Source: Mesorhizobium sp. NBSH29
Lineage (GTDB): Bacteria; Pseudomonadota; Alphaproteobacteria; Rhizobiales; Rhizobiaceae
Length of the DNA stretch: 64,000 nt
Direction of reading: 5' to 3'
Assembly: GCF_015500055.1 (NCBI RefSeq)
Contig: NZ_CP045492.1
Location: 1,436,501-1,500,500 of the forward strand
The notes under the pieces were generated by a model, which saw only the letters and a list, made by a program, of their open reading frames with translations, searched no databases and was not told the origin of the DNA. The translations under genes and the position numbers were made by a program. This document shows, piece after piece, positions 28,481 to 37,036 of the stretch (position 1 is its first letter; every line of letters starts with the position of its first letter).

Positions 28481-29470
28481 ATGTCCGATCAGGTCGTTAA
28501 AGCTTTTATCGATCCGGCATTCCTGATCGCGCTTCTGGTAGCGATTGCGGTGTTTGCTACCGTTTTCACGGTCATTCCCGCCTTCTCTGGCGATCCCATG
28601 AAGGCGCGTATGAAGGCCGTGGCTCTTGAGCGCGATGAGCTTCGCGCCAAACAGCGGGCAAGACTTGCGGCCGAGTCCGATCGTCGGCGCAAGGGATTGC
28701 GCGAAGAACAGTCCATCGGAATGCGCGCAATCGTCGACCGCCTTGATTTGCGTCGGGCGCTGGTTGATGAGGGCACGCTGACCAAGCTGAAGACCGCTGG
28801 CTTTCGCGGTCAAAACCCCCTCACGCGCTTCCTGTTTTTCAGGCTTGTTTTGCCGTTTGCCGGCCTTGCGCTTGCCGCCGTCATGATTTTCGGTTTGGGT
28901 TATATTCCTGACCAGCCGATCTATGTGAAGGGTCTGGTTTGCGTCTTTGCCGCGTATGGCGGTTTTTACGCGCCGATAGTTTTCGTCAACAACCGTGCTG
29001 CGAAACGCAAGAAGTCGATCCAGCGTGCATGGCCAGACGCACTGGACCTGCTTCTGATCTGCGTGGAAAGCGGCATGTCGGTCGAAGCCGCATTCCGTCG
29101 CGTATCAGAGGAAATTGGCATGCAGTCGGTCGAGCTTGCAGAAGAGCTGGTCCTGACAAACGCCGAACTTTCATTCCTGCAGGACCGTAAGGTAGCTTAC
29201 GACAATCTGGCTGGCCGTACCGGTCTGGACACCGTCAAATCGGTAGCCCAGGCGTTGGTTCAGGCCGAGCGCTACGGTACGCCGGTCGCTCAGGCGCTGC
29301 GAGTGCTCGCGCAGGAAAGCCGTGAAATGCGTATGAACGAGGCAGAAAAAAAGGCTGCTGCTCTGCCGCCCAAGCTCACCGTGCCGATGATTCTTTTCTT
29401 CCTGCCTGTGCTATTTGCGGTCATTCTTGGCCCGGCCATTATGCAGGCGCTCGCGCTGCAGAGCGGTTGA
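28481..29470 (+). CDS. tadC: Tad platform membrane protein TadC
   Basis: The second GspF-type platform protein, expected to pair with TadB. The 329 residues include an N-terminal hydrophobic helix (AFLIALLVAIAVFATVF), a charged linker, two central membrane helices, the T2SSF domain (WPDALDLLLICVESGMSVEAA) and a C-terminal helix (PMILFFLPVLFAVILG). GAGG lies just upstream of the start. It is the last gene of the rightward tad operon and converges on tadD with a 52-bp gap. Confidence 0.92.
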   Translation: MSDQVVKAFIDPAFLIALLVAIAVFATVFTVIPAFSGDPMKARMKAVALERDELRAKQRARLAAESDRRRKGLREEQSIGMRAIVDRLDLRRALVDEGTLTKLKTAGFRGQNPLTRFLFFRLVLPFAGLALAAVMIFGLGYIPDQPIYVKGLVCVFAAYGGFYAPIVFVNNRAAKRKKSIQRAWPDALDLLLICVESGMSVEAAFRRVSEEIGMQSVELAEELVLTNAELSFLQDRKVAYDNLAGRTGLDTVKSVAQALVQAERYGTPVAQALRVLAQESREMRMNEAEKKAAALPPKLTVPMILFFLPVLFAVILGPAIMQALALQSG

Positions 29471-29522
29471 TCCGGTCGAGCATCCAAAACGTGAAGGTAG
29501 AGCGCTGCAGGCAGCGAAAAAA

Positions 29523-30323
29523 CTAAGGCGTTTTCTTTTCGTCTGCTTTGATCTGGCTCCAGGCATTCTGCTGGGCCAGCATCGTGCGCAGATAGGCGAC
29601 ATTGGCTTGCGCCTGGTCTGGCGAGAGTTCCTGAGAGGCGATCTGTTCGGCCTCCTGGAAGCGGCCCTGAAGACCCACCACCAGCGCAAGGTTTTGCCGC
29701 ACCCGGCTGTCGGCGCCAGGCGTCTGGGCCGCGGTACGCATGTAGGTTTCAGCGGTTTTGAGGTCGCCCTCGAGAACATAGGACATGCCGAGGTTCGACG
29801 TGACCGATGGTTCATTTGGCTTGAGATCGAGTGCCTTCCGGTACAGTGTCCGCGCGCCTCGCGTATCACCCATCTGATCGAGAATGGCACCTTCGGCCGA
29901 GAACAGTTTCCAGTCGGGATATTCAGGCGTCTGCGCGCGGCGAACGGCATCCAGAGCCGGTTGCAGTTGGCCAGATGCAGCAAGCGCCTTGCCATAGGCG
30001 GCAAGCACGTCGCGGTCGGTTGGCAGGGCAATGGCAAGCTTACGCATCACAGCCAGTGACTGGTCAGTCTTGCCTTCCATTTGCAGCACATTACCATAGC
30101 GGAGCGCTGTGGCCTTGTCGTTTGGATTCTTGGAATAAGCTTGGCCAACGGAGTCTGCCGCGCTGCTGAGCTGGCCAGCAGACATATTCGCATAATTGCG
30201 GTCTGCACTGCGCGAGACTGATCCCGTGGTCATCTTGTCGCGTGCGCAACCCGACAGGATTGTGGTCGCGAGCACCGCTGCCGACAAGAGGAGGAGTTTT
30301 GAATTGTTGTGGCGATTGGTCAT
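29523..30323 (-). CDS. tadD: TPR lipoprotein TadD
   Basis: A periplasmic-side outer-membrane lipoprotein with tetratricopeptide repeats, the pilotin-like component of Tad systems. From ATG 30323 (GGAGG 12 bases upstream) it has 266 residues. The signal and lipobox are LLLLSAAVLATTILSGCARD. At least four TPR-like helical pairs follow, for example KATALRYGNVLQMEGKTDQSL, DRDVLAAYGKALAASGQLQPA, SVTSNLGMSYVLEGDLKTAE. It is transcribed towards tadC, so it needs its own promoter in the gap before the aminopeptidase gene. Confidence 0.9.
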   Translation of the reverse strand: MTNRHNNSKLLLLSAAVLATTILSGCARDKMTTGSVSRSADRNYANMSAGQLSSAADSVGQAYSKNPNDKATALRYGNVLQMEGKTDQSLAVMRKLAIALPTDRDVLAAYGKALAASGQLQPALDAVRRAQTPEYPDWKLFSAEGAILDQMGDTRGARTLYRKALDLKPNEPSVTSNLGMSYVLEGDLKTAETYMRTAAQTPGADSRVRQNLALVVGLQGRFQEAEQIASQELSPDQAQANVAYLRTMLAQQNAWSQIKADEKKTP

Positions 30324-30461
30324 ATCGGCGCCGGGCCTCCATATCCCGTACGGGTCCTTTTGAAGGAGCCGTCTACCCATCCGAAGAAATAATCTGTTAA
30401 CCCTAACCAATGGTTAAGAAGCGATTCCTGACCGCCAACCAAGTATGGATAGAGCGTCCAC

Positions 30462-31835
30462 ATGCCCGTCACTTTCGTCGAAGCCAAATCCGAAAATGCA
30501 CTGCCCATCCATCTAGTCGGCGAAGAAGGTCTTGAGCGATCGGGTCTGGCCCCCGCACATTTGGCATGGGCGGAGGCGAACGGCTTTTTAGGTCAGGCTG
30601 AGCGGGTAGTTGTTCTTCCAGGTGAGGGCGGCCAAATCGCCGGGGCGGTGCTTGGAACGGGCAATGGACGTGATCCCTTCGCGCTCCTGCAAACAGGTGC
30701 GCTGGCAACAAAACTCCCCGCCGGCGACTGGTATTTTGCAAACCCTCCAGCAGATCCCGATCATGCCGCAATAGGTCTGGCGTTGGGCGGCTACAGTTTC
30801 ACCCGCTACGGTCGCAAACAGTCGCCAATGCTTTCTCTGGTCGTTCCGCAAGGAGCTGATCGCGCCCGCATCGCACGCACGGTGGATGGCGTTTACCTCG
30901 CCCGCGATCTGATCAACACGCCGGCCAGCGATATGGGTCCCGATGCGCTCGAAGCCGCCGTTCGGTCGCTTGCCGCCAATCATGGCGCCGATGTCTCGGT
31001 CATTCTGGGCGATGAGCTTCTGGCCAAGAATTTCCCAATGATCCACGCGGTCGGTCGTGCCGCGGAACAGGCACCGCGACTGATTGATCTTTCCTGGGGC
31101 CAACAGGGCGCGCCAAAGGTTACGCTGGTCGGCAAGGGTGTCTGCTTCGACACTGGCGGTCTCGACATCAAGCCGGCCAGTGGCATGCTGTTGATGAAAA
31201 AGGACATGGGCGGCGCGGCCAACGTGCTCGGGCTGGCATCCATGATTATGGCTGCCCGATTGCCGGTGCGCCTTAGGGTTCTCATCCCGGCGGTTGAGAA
31301 TGCTATCGCGGGCAATGCGTTTCGCCCTGGCGACGTGCTTCAAAGCCGCAAGGGCATCACCGTCGAGATCGGCAACACCGATGCCGAGGGTCGCCTCGTT
31401 CTCGCCGACGCCCTGTCGCTTGCCGACGAAGAAACCCCACAGATGCTGATCGATATGGCTACCCTGACGGGTGCTGCCCGCGTGGCGCTTGGTCCCGACC
31501 TGCCACCGTTCTACACCGATGATGATGCCTTCGCCGATGAGCTTGCGTCGCTTTCCCGCGCTGTCGCCGATCCGGTGTGGCGCATGCCGCTGTGGAAACC
31601 CTACAGTGCAAAACTGTTCTCGCGCATTGCTGATATGAATAACGTGACCAGCGATGGCTTTGCCGGATCGGTCACCGCCGCCTTGTTCCTCAAGCGCTTT
31701 GTCGAAAAAGCACAGACCTGGGCCCATTTCGACGTTTTCGGATGGAGCCCGGTCGACAGGCCGCACTGTCCGATCGGTGGCGAAGCGCAGGCCATTCGCG
31801 CGCTCGACCGTCTGTTGGCCCAGCGCTACGCTTGA
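30462..31835 (+). CDS. Leucyl aminopeptidase family protein (M17)
   Basis: A cytosolic zinc/manganese aminopeptidase that removes N-terminal residues from peptides. It has 457 residues. The C-terminal catalytic domain holds the metal ligands: GKGVCFDTGGLDIKPASG (near 228), MKKDMGGAANVLG and the M17 signature NTDAEGRLVLADAL (near 307). The N-terminal domain is divergent, as in the rhizobial PepB-like branch. It is followed by a MarR-like gene and a translationally coupled NlpC/P60 peptidase gene, suggesting a peptide-processing cluster, perhaps for peptidoglycan peptides. Confidence 0.92.
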   Translation: MPVTFVEAKSENALPIHLVGEEGLERSGLAPAHLAWAEANGFLGQAERVVVLPGEGGQIAGAVLGTGNGRDPFALLQTGALATKLPAGDWYFANPPADPDHAAIGLALGGYSFTRYGRKQSPMLSLVVPQGADRARIARTVDGVYLARDLINTPASDMGPDALEAAVRSLAANHGADVSVILGDELLAKNFPMIHAVGRAAEQAPRLIDLSWGQQGAPKVTLVGKGVCFDTGGLDIKPASGMLLMKKDMGGAANVLGLASMIMAARLPVRLRVLIPAVENAIAGNAFRPGDVLQSRKGITVEIGNTDAEGRLVLADALSLADEETPQMLIDMATLTGAARVALGPDLPPFYTDDDAFADELASLSRAVADPVWRMPLWKPYSAKLFSRIADMNNVTSDGFAGSVTAALFLKRFVEKAQTWAHFDVFGWSPVDRPHCPIGGEAQAIRALDRLLAQRYA

Positions 31836-31950
31836 GCCTGGGTCGCCGGACTGAGGGAAGCCGAGATTCTTTTTCTGGAGTTGCGAGAGCCAGCCAGATA
31901 TAACGGAACCGAAACATTTTTCGGGGATGCTTAGGCCTATGGTGGTTCAT

Positions 31951-32289
31951 ATGCGTCCAAGCCAGGCCCTGCGGCTGTGGCAGCAGGTAGCTTTGGAAGG
32001 CGTGCGCAGCGATGCGCCAGACCTGACGATGCGCCAGATATCGATCCTGCTGTCGATTTACCTTGATCCGCCGCCCCACACGGTGCGTGCGCTTGCGGCT
32101 CGGCTTGGTGTGACCAAGCCGGTGATTACACGTGCGCTGGACACAATGGGTGCACTGAAATTCGTCTCGCGCCACCGCGACGAACGCGACAAGCGAAATG
32201 TGCTGATCAAGCGGACGCTCGAAGGGGCTTTGTTCGTGGAGCGCTTTGGCGATATCATCATCGCAAAAGGCGGAGAACTGCCCCTATGA
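31951..32289 (+). CDS. MarR-like winged-helix regulator
   Basis: A small DNA-binding protein of about 112 residues. The winged helix-turn-helix is visible in LTMRQISILLSIYL, HTVRALAARLGVTKPVITRALDTMG and a basic wing (SRHRDERDKRNVLIKRT). GGTGG lies five bases before ATG 31951; earlier ATGs at 31927 and 31939 are in frame. The stop overlaps the NlpC/P60 start by 4 bp. It may regulate the aminopeptidase-NlpC unit in which it is embedded, which is inference from position. Confidence 0.82.
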   Translation: MRPSQALRLWQQVALEGVRSDAPDLTMRQISILLSIYLDPPPHTVRALAARLGVTKPVITRALDTMGALKFVSRHRDERDKRNVLIKRTLEGALFVERFGDIIIAKGGELPL

Positions 32290-33146
32290 CCCTGCATGAC
32301 AAAAGGCTGCATGCATTTCGAGACGATCTTGCCGACGAAAGGCTTCGCGGTTCGGTTGCCGCCAGCAAGTTCGTTGCCGGCCGTCCGGCGCGTATCGGCA
32401 CAGCAGTAGCAGATTTGCGCCGCGCGCCCCGCCCCGATGCCGGGCTGGATACGCAACTTCTGTGTGGCGAGGACGTGATTATCTTCGAGGAAACCGAAGG
32501 CTGGGCGTGGGTGCAGGCAGTCCGCGACGGTTATGTGGGCTATGTCGCGGATAAAGCGCTGGGGGCATCGACAGGCGCGACCAGCCACATCGTGCATGTG
32601 CCCAGAACCTTCATTTATCCAGGTCCGGACATGAAACTGCCACGCACAGGCCATCTGTCGATCGGATCGCGCGTCGCAATAGCCGGCGAGGCTGAAACGC
32701 GTGGCACGCGCTTTGGCCTGCTGCCGTCAGGTGAGGCGGTCGTCCTGTCGCATCTCCGGTCTGTCGGGGAGCAAAACAGCGATTTCGTGTCGGTCGCGGA
32801 AACGCTTTTGAACACACCCTATCTTTGGGGTGGCGTCACCGGCTTCGGCATTGATTGCTCGGGTCTGGTTCAACTCTCGATGCACATGGCTGGCCACGCT
32901 GTGCTGCGCGACACCGACATGCAGTCCACGACCATCGGAACGCCGATCGATCCCGGCACGAACTACGAACACCTAAAGCGTGGCGATCTTGTCTTCTGGC
33001 AGGGCCACGTGGCAATCCTGACGGACGCCGAAAATATCCTTCACGCCAGCGGCCATTCCATGCAGGTCTCGCGTGAACCCTTGCGGGACGCAGTGGAGCG
33101 GATTTCTTACCTGTACAAACTGCCCACCGGCTTCCGCAGGCTATAA
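32286..33146 (+). CDS. NlpC/P60 family cysteine peptidase with SH3 domains
   Basis: A probable peptidoglycan-peptide hydrolase (dipeptidyl-peptidase VI type). The 286-residue protein has no obvious signal peptide. Two SH3-like segments come first (LRRAPRPDAGLDTQLLCGEDV; a second around residues 110-155). A C-terminal NlpC/P60 domain follows with catalytic Cys in FGIDCSGLVQLSMH (near 196) and His in FWQGHVAIL (near 239), with a polar third residue downstream (NILHASGHS). The start overlaps the preceding MarR stop. The lack of an export signal suggests cytoplasmic turnover of recycled muropeptides, together with the neighbouring aminopeptidase. Confidence 0.88.
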   Translation: MTLHDKRLHAFRDDLADERLRGSVAASKFVAGRPARIGTAVADLRRAPRPDAGLDTQLLCGEDVIIFEETEGWAWVQAVRDGYVGYVADKALGASTGATSHIVHVPRTFIYPGPDMKLPRTGHLSIGSRVAIAGEAETRGTRFGLLPSGEAVVLSHLRSVGEQNSDFVSVAETLLNTPYLWGGVTGFGIDCSGLVQLSMHMAGHAVLRDTDMQSTTIGTPIDPGTNYEHLKRGDLVFWQGHVAILTDAENILHASGHSMQVSREPLRDAVERISYLYKLPTGFRRL

Positions 33147-33150
33147 GCGC

Positions 33151-34092
33151 TCAGTAGCCAGCCTGTCGGTCCACAAGGTTGTAGAGCGGCTCACCACGCT
33201 CAAAAGCGTCCATCTGTGCCAGCATGGGCCCCACCAGATGCGTGGGATCTGAGGTGGCGGCCGCATGCGGGGTCACAAACACCTTTGGATGGTTCCACAG
33301 CGGGCTGGTCTCCGGAAGCGGTTCGGTCTGGAACACGTCGAGGCTGGCTTCCTTCAGCGTGCCATCGTCAAGCGCGCGGGCGATATCGGCATCCCTTTGC
33401 AGCTTGCCACGCCCGGCATTGATGAGCACCGCGCCACCCAGCCGGTTGTCTCGGCGGAGTTTGCCCAGAAGATCGTAGTTGACGAGCCCCTCCGTATCGG
33501 GGGTTAGCGGCAGCAGCACCACCAAAATATCCGTGGCGTTGAGAAACGGGGTGAGCCCCGCCTCACCATGAAAAGCGGTGACCCCCGCCATATCAGTTGA
33601 CCTCCGCGTCCAGCCATTCACTGTGAATCCAAGGCCAAGCAGCGCTTTTGCGGCCGTGCGGCCTAGTTGTCCAAGCCCCATGATGCCGACGCTGACGTCG
33701 CTTGCCACGCTCTGCATAGGTTCGTGCCATAGCTTGCGCGTCTGTTGCGCGCGCAACAGCGCACCTTGGCGGTGGTGGTCCATCACCCGCCACATGACGT
33801 ATTCGCTCATATGTTGAGACAGATTGGGATCGACCACGCGCACGATTGGCACATCTGGAACATTGGGGTCCTGAAACAAATGATCGACCCCGGCTCCGAT
33901 GGAAAAAATGGCGCGCAAGTTGGGAAGACCGGCAAGCAGGTTTGGCCGCTGCTTCCACACCACGGCATAGGTGATGGAAGGATCGCCGTCGCCCTCGGGT
34001 TCCAGGATGACTTCGCGATCTTTGGAGAGCAAATCGTACCAGCGCTGCGGGTGAAACCCAGTGACTGAAAGCAGAACTCGACCCTTGTCCAC
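33151..34092 (-). CDS. ghrA: Glyoxylate/hydroxypyruvate reductase A-like dehydrogenase
   Basis: An NAD(P)H-dependent 2-ketoacid reductase. I place the start at GTG 34092 because TAGGAG lies 6 bases upstream; the open frame runs on to 34596 with no homology. The protein has 313 residues, matching GhrA. The nucleotide-binding motif is VGIMGLGQLGRTAAKALL. The catalytic Arg is in LINAGRGKLQRD, the Glu in DVFQTEPLPE and the His in VFVTPHAAATSDP. SIGAGVDHLFQDPNVPDVP is characteristic of the GhrA branch. It converges on the NlpC gene with a 4-bp gap. Substrate is inferred. Confidence 0.88.
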   Translation of the reverse strand: MDKGRVLLSVTGFHPQRWYDLLSKDREVILEPEGDGDPSITYAVVWKQRPNLLAGLPNLRAIFSIGAGVDHLFQDPNVPDVPIVRVVDPNLSQHMSEYVMWRVMDHHRQGALLRAQQTRKLWHEPMQSVASDVSVGIMGLGQLGRTAAKALLGLGFTVNGWTRRSTDMAGVTAFHGEAGLTPFLNATDILVVLLPLTPDTEGLVNYDLLGKLRRDNRLGGAVLINAGRGKLQRDADIARALDDGTLKEASLDVFQTEPLPETSPLWNHPKVFVTPHAAATSDPTHLVGPMLAQMDAFERGEPLYNLVDRQAGY

Positions 34093-34382
34093 CGGAACTC
34101 CTACGCAAAAAATATTCAGCAAGCCTGCCGCGAGCCGAATGAATCGCATGCCCGCTCCCTCCAATCGTGCACGCCGTGACTGGTAGTGTAAAGCATGAAG
34201 GCAAGCCTCCGGCGTGCGAACTGATATCGGCTGCGGCCAGCATTCCAGCCTTTTGCCTGCCAGCACAATAAGCGAGGGTCGCCATCTTGCAGGCTGCGCG
34301 CTTTCGCCAGCTTGAAGGAAGCCGCCGACAATGCTCATCTCGGTGCGTTGGCACAGTAGGCTGGCGGGCTCGGAGGCGGACG
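34093..34382. other. Non-coding gap between ghrA-like and DUF2867 genes
   Basis: This gap of about 290 bp separates two divergent genes. No recognisable gene lies here. It should contain both promoters; GGAGG at 34372-34376 is the ribosome binding site of the rightward gene. Confidence 0.4.
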
Positions 34383-34862
34383 ATGACGGTTTCGGTAGAC
34401 ACGGTGCCGGTGCGACTGCCCGATCCGGCGCTCGAAGGCGCGGACTGGGCGGATGCCTATACGGCGGAGACCGCGCGGCCGTTCGATACCGCCCGCCTCG
34501 CAGCAGAAGCCATGGTTCGCGCATTTCCTGCCTGGACGAAGCCGCTCCTATTACTGCGCAATCTTGTTGTCCTGCCGCTCGGATTGAAAGGCGCAAACCG
34601 ATTGCCGAGGCGCGACATGGTCGGCATTTTCCCGGTCGTCTCTGAGACGCCGGCGCGCTTCGTCGGAGGCTTCGATGACCGCCATCTTGATTTCCGCGTG
34701 ATCGTCGACCTCTCGCCGGCCGGTCCGGAGCGCCAGCGGATCAAATTGACGACGATGATCCGCCGGCACAATATCGCCGGCCGCGTCTATCTTGCTGCTG
34801 TAATGCCATTCCACCGCGCTATCATCCGCAGCGCACTCAAGAGGCTGATGGCGAGCGCCTAG
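34383..34862 (+). CDS. DUF2867 domain protein
   Basis: A 159-residue protein of unknown function resembling the DUF2867 family (lipid-binding-like fold, often fused or near SDR proteins). ATG 34383 is favoured by GGAGG seven bases upstream. Visible features are an N-terminal acidic stretch (ALEGADWADAYTAETARPFD), a hydrophobic/basic mid-region (LLLLRNLVVLPLGLKGANRLP) and FVGGFDDRHLDFRVIVDL, the DUF2867 core. The C-terminus, HNIAGRVYLAAVMPFHRAII, is also family-typical. It stands alone, divergent from the GhrA-like gene and convergent with the ABC operon. Confidence 0.75.
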   Translation: MTVSVDTVPVRLPDPALEGADWADAYTAETARPFDTARLAAEAMVRAFPAWTKPLLLLRNLVVLPLGLKGANRLPRRDMVGIFPVVSETPARFVGGFDDRHLDFRVIVDLSPAGPERQRIKLTTMIRRHNIAGRVYLAAVMPFHRAIIRSALKRLMASA

Positions 34863-34943
34863 ACGGGTCTCACGGCAGGGCGCTGAGCGGTGATTTATCC
34901 GGCACAAGCCAGGCACGTTTCGCGACGCAGCCCGAACCGCTTC

Positions 34944-36572
34944 CTACTGGGAGATCTCCTGCGCGTCAGAGGTTTCGAGCCGGAACGCAGCCGACATCAG
35001 CGCTTTGGTGTAGTCGGTTTGCGGATTGTCAAAAATCTGATCCGACGGGCCATATTCCACGATCTGGCCGTTGCGCATGACGATGACATCATTGGCCAAC
35101 GCCCGGATCACCCGCAAATCGTGGCTGATGAACAGGTATGCCAGGTTATGTTTCGCCTGCAGGCTGCGCAGCAAGTCGACCACCTGCGCCTGCACACTCA
35201 TGTCGAGCGCCGAAGTCGGCTCATCCAGCATGACAAAGCGCGGCTTCAAAACCATGGCACGCGCAATCGCGACGCGCTGGCGCTGCCCGCCCGAAAACTC
35301 GTGCGGATAGCGGTGCCGGGTCTGCGGATCGAGGCCCACTTCCTGAAGCACATCCACCACCCGTTCGTCGCGCTCGCCTGCGGTCAGCGCGGGTTCATGG
35401 ATGGTGAGGCCCTCGGCAACGATTTCGGCAATCGACATGCGCGGGCTCAGCGACCCGAACGGGTCCTGAAACACGATCTGCAGTTCGCGCCTCAGCGGCC
35501 GCATCTCATTGAACGAAAGGCTGTCGATGTCGCGTCCGGCGAAATGAATGCGGCCTTCTGATGAAATCATCCGCGCCAGTGCAAGCCCGAGCGTCGTCTT
35601 ACCCGAACCGCTTTCGCCCACCACGCCAAGGGTCTGCCCAACCTTTACCGTGACGTCGATGCCATCAACGGCCTTCACATGATCAACCGTCTTGCGAAAG
35701 AACCCCTGCTTGATCGGGAACCATACCTTGATGTCATTGCCGCGCATGACAGTCTCGGCATTCGCGTCGGATTTTGGCGGCGCGCCTTTAGGCTCGGCAG
35801 CGAGAAGATGCCGGGTATATTCGTGCTGCGGATTGGCAAAAATTTCTGCGGTGGGGCCGGTTTCGACAATCTTGCCGCCGGTCATTACGCAGACCCGGTC
35901 TGCAATCTTGCGCACGATGCCAAGGTCATGGGTGATGAACAGCATCGACATGCCGTTCTTGGTCTTGAGTTCGCCAAGTAGTTCCAGAATCTGTGCCTGA
36001 ACGGTGACGTCGAGCGCGGTGGTCGGTTCATCGGCAATCAAGAGCTGAGGCTCGTTTGCAAGCGCCATAGCAATCATCACGCGCTGGCGCTGTCCGCCCG
36101 ACAGTTGGTGCGGATAGGCATCAAGCCGCTTTTCGGGATCGCGGATGCCGACTTCGTTCAACAGCTCGATAGTGCGTTTGCGAGCCGCCGCATCGCGCAT
36201 GCCCCGGTGCAGCGCGAGCACCTCGCCGATCTGCTTTTCGATTGTGTGGAGCGGGTTGAGCGACGTCATCGGCTCCTGGAAGATCATCGTCACGTCATTG
36301 CCGCGTACCTTGCGCAGATCGTTCTCGCTGGCCGCCATGAGATCAATGCCGTTAAACAGGATCTGCCCGGTAGGATGGCTGGCCGTCGGATAGGGCAACA
36401 GCTTAAGCACCGAAAGCGCGGACACCGATTTGCCCGACCCGCTCTCCCCCACCAGCGCGACAGTCTCGCCCTTGGAGATGTCGAAGGATATGCGATCGAC
36501 AGCCAGGCTCTCCTTGCCCCCTTGCGCAAAGGCGACCGAAAGTTCGCGCACGGAAAGAAGGGGCTTACTCAC
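34944..36572 (-). CDS. yejF: Peptide ABC transporter, duplicated ATP-binding protein (YejF-like)
   Basis: The ATPase subunit of a YejABEF/microcin C-type oligopeptide importer. The 542 residues hold two full ABC cassettes: Walker A GESGSGKSVSALSVL (near 41) with signature LSGGQRQRVMIAMAL, and Walker A GESGSGKTTLGLALA (near 319) with signature FSGGQRQRVAIARAM. The start is GTG at 36572 and overlaps the stop of the vapC remnant by 4 bp (GTGA). It is the last gene of the operon but is separated from the permease gene yejE by a toxin-antitoxin module, unlike the usual contiguous arrangement. Confidence 0.93.
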   Translation of the reverse strand: MSKPLLSVRELSVAFAQGGKESLAVDRISFDISKGETVALVGESGSGKSVSALSVLKLLPYPTASHPTGQILFNGIDLMAASENDLRKVRGNDVTMIFQEPMTSLNPLHTIEKQIGEVLALHRGMRDAAARKRTIELLNEVGIRDPEKRLDAYPHQLSGGQRQRVMIAMALANEPQLLIADEPTTALDVTVQAQILELLGELKTKNGMSMLFITHDLGIVRKIADRVCVMTGGKIVETGPTAEIFANPQHEYTRHLLAAEPKGAPPKSDANAETVMRGNDIKVWFPIKQGFFRKTVDHVKAVDGIDVTVKVGQTLGVVGESGSGKTTLGLALARMISSEGRIHFAGRDIDSLSFNEMRPLRRELQIVFQDPFGSLSPRMSIAEIVAEGLTIHEPALTAGERDERVVDVLQEVGLDPQTRHRYPHEFSGGQRQRVAIARAMVLKPRFVMLDEPTSALDMSVQAQVVDLLRSLQAKHNLAYLFISHDLRVIRALANDVIVMRNGQIVEYGPSDQIFDNPQTDYTKALMSAAFRLETSDAQEISQ

Positions 36573-36742
36573 AGGACGGCCTCGATATCGGTATGAATGA
36601 AGTCTGAGCCCTTGAAGAGCAGGGGCTCGCCACGGGCCTTGGCCAACGCATAGGCAAAGCAGTCACCTGGATTGAGGCGCGCTTCGTGCTTCCCCTTGCC
36701 AAACAGCAAGACCGCCAGAATTGCAGAGGCGTCAACGATCAT
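36569..36742 (-). pseudogene. vapC: VapC toxin remnant with internal in-frame deletion
   Basis: The frame encodes only 57 residues: a typical VapC N-terminus (MIVDASAILAVLLFG) joined directly to a typical VapC C-terminus (KHEARLNPGDCFAYALAKAR, then GEPLLFKGSDF). Full-length PIN-domain VapC proteins have about 130 residues, so roughly 70 central residues are missing while both ends remain in frame. The first catalytic Asp (residue 4) and the C-terminal Asp residues survive, but the conserved Glu near position 40 and the central helices are gone. RNase activity is therefore unlikely. The start overlaps the antitoxin stop by 4 bp and its stop overlaps the yejF GTG start. Confidence 0.82.
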
Positions 36743-36987
36743 TTGGGCAGGCCAAATTCATCGTAGAGGAAGCCGTGGTCGCTGGTCATGCCCGCAGGGG
36801 GCGCAGGTAGCCGCGCCAAGATTTTTCTCAGCTGTCGCTTACGCTCCGCAACATCGCGCTGTTTGTGTAGTCGTTCCAGCCGTTCTTCAAGCGCAGTCTG
36901 GATTGCAGCAGTCATGGTTTCGCCGGTTGTGGCAGCGACTTCCCGCGCCAACTTCTCGACCGCCGCATTTTTTATGTTCATGCCCAT
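36739..36987 (-). CDS. vapB: VapB-type antitoxin (Rv0623/PSK family)
   Basis: A small DNA-binding antitoxin of about 82 residues. NIKNAAVEKLAREVAATTGE followed by MTAAIQTALEERLERL is the N-terminal ribbon-helix-helix region of this VapB family. The C-terminal toxin-binding tail DHGFLYDEFGLPK is also typical. ATG 36987 (MGMNIKN) is chosen by analogy with family starts; GTG 36999 and ATG 36981 are alternatives. The antitoxin appears intact, while its cognate toxin is reduced by an internal deletion. The module lies 49 bp after yejE and inside the transporter operon. Confidence 0.85.
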   Translation of the reverse strand: MGMNIKNAAVEKLAREVAATTGETMTAAIQTALEERLERLHKQRDVAERKRQLRKILARLPAPPAGMTSDHGFLYDEFGLPK

Positions 36988-37036
36988 TGCCTGATCCACG
37001 GTAGAAATCTGGCGGAATTATACCATAGCGCTCCAC

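Noticed and set aside
29471-29522. Hairpin between tadC and tadD as terminator
   Set aside because: The apparent stem CGCTGC/GCAGCG has a two-base loop, too tight to be convincing.
30588-31766. 392-codon open frame antisense to the aminopeptidase
   Set aside because: Entirely inside a well-supported gene on the other strand; composition looks like a reverse-frame shadow.
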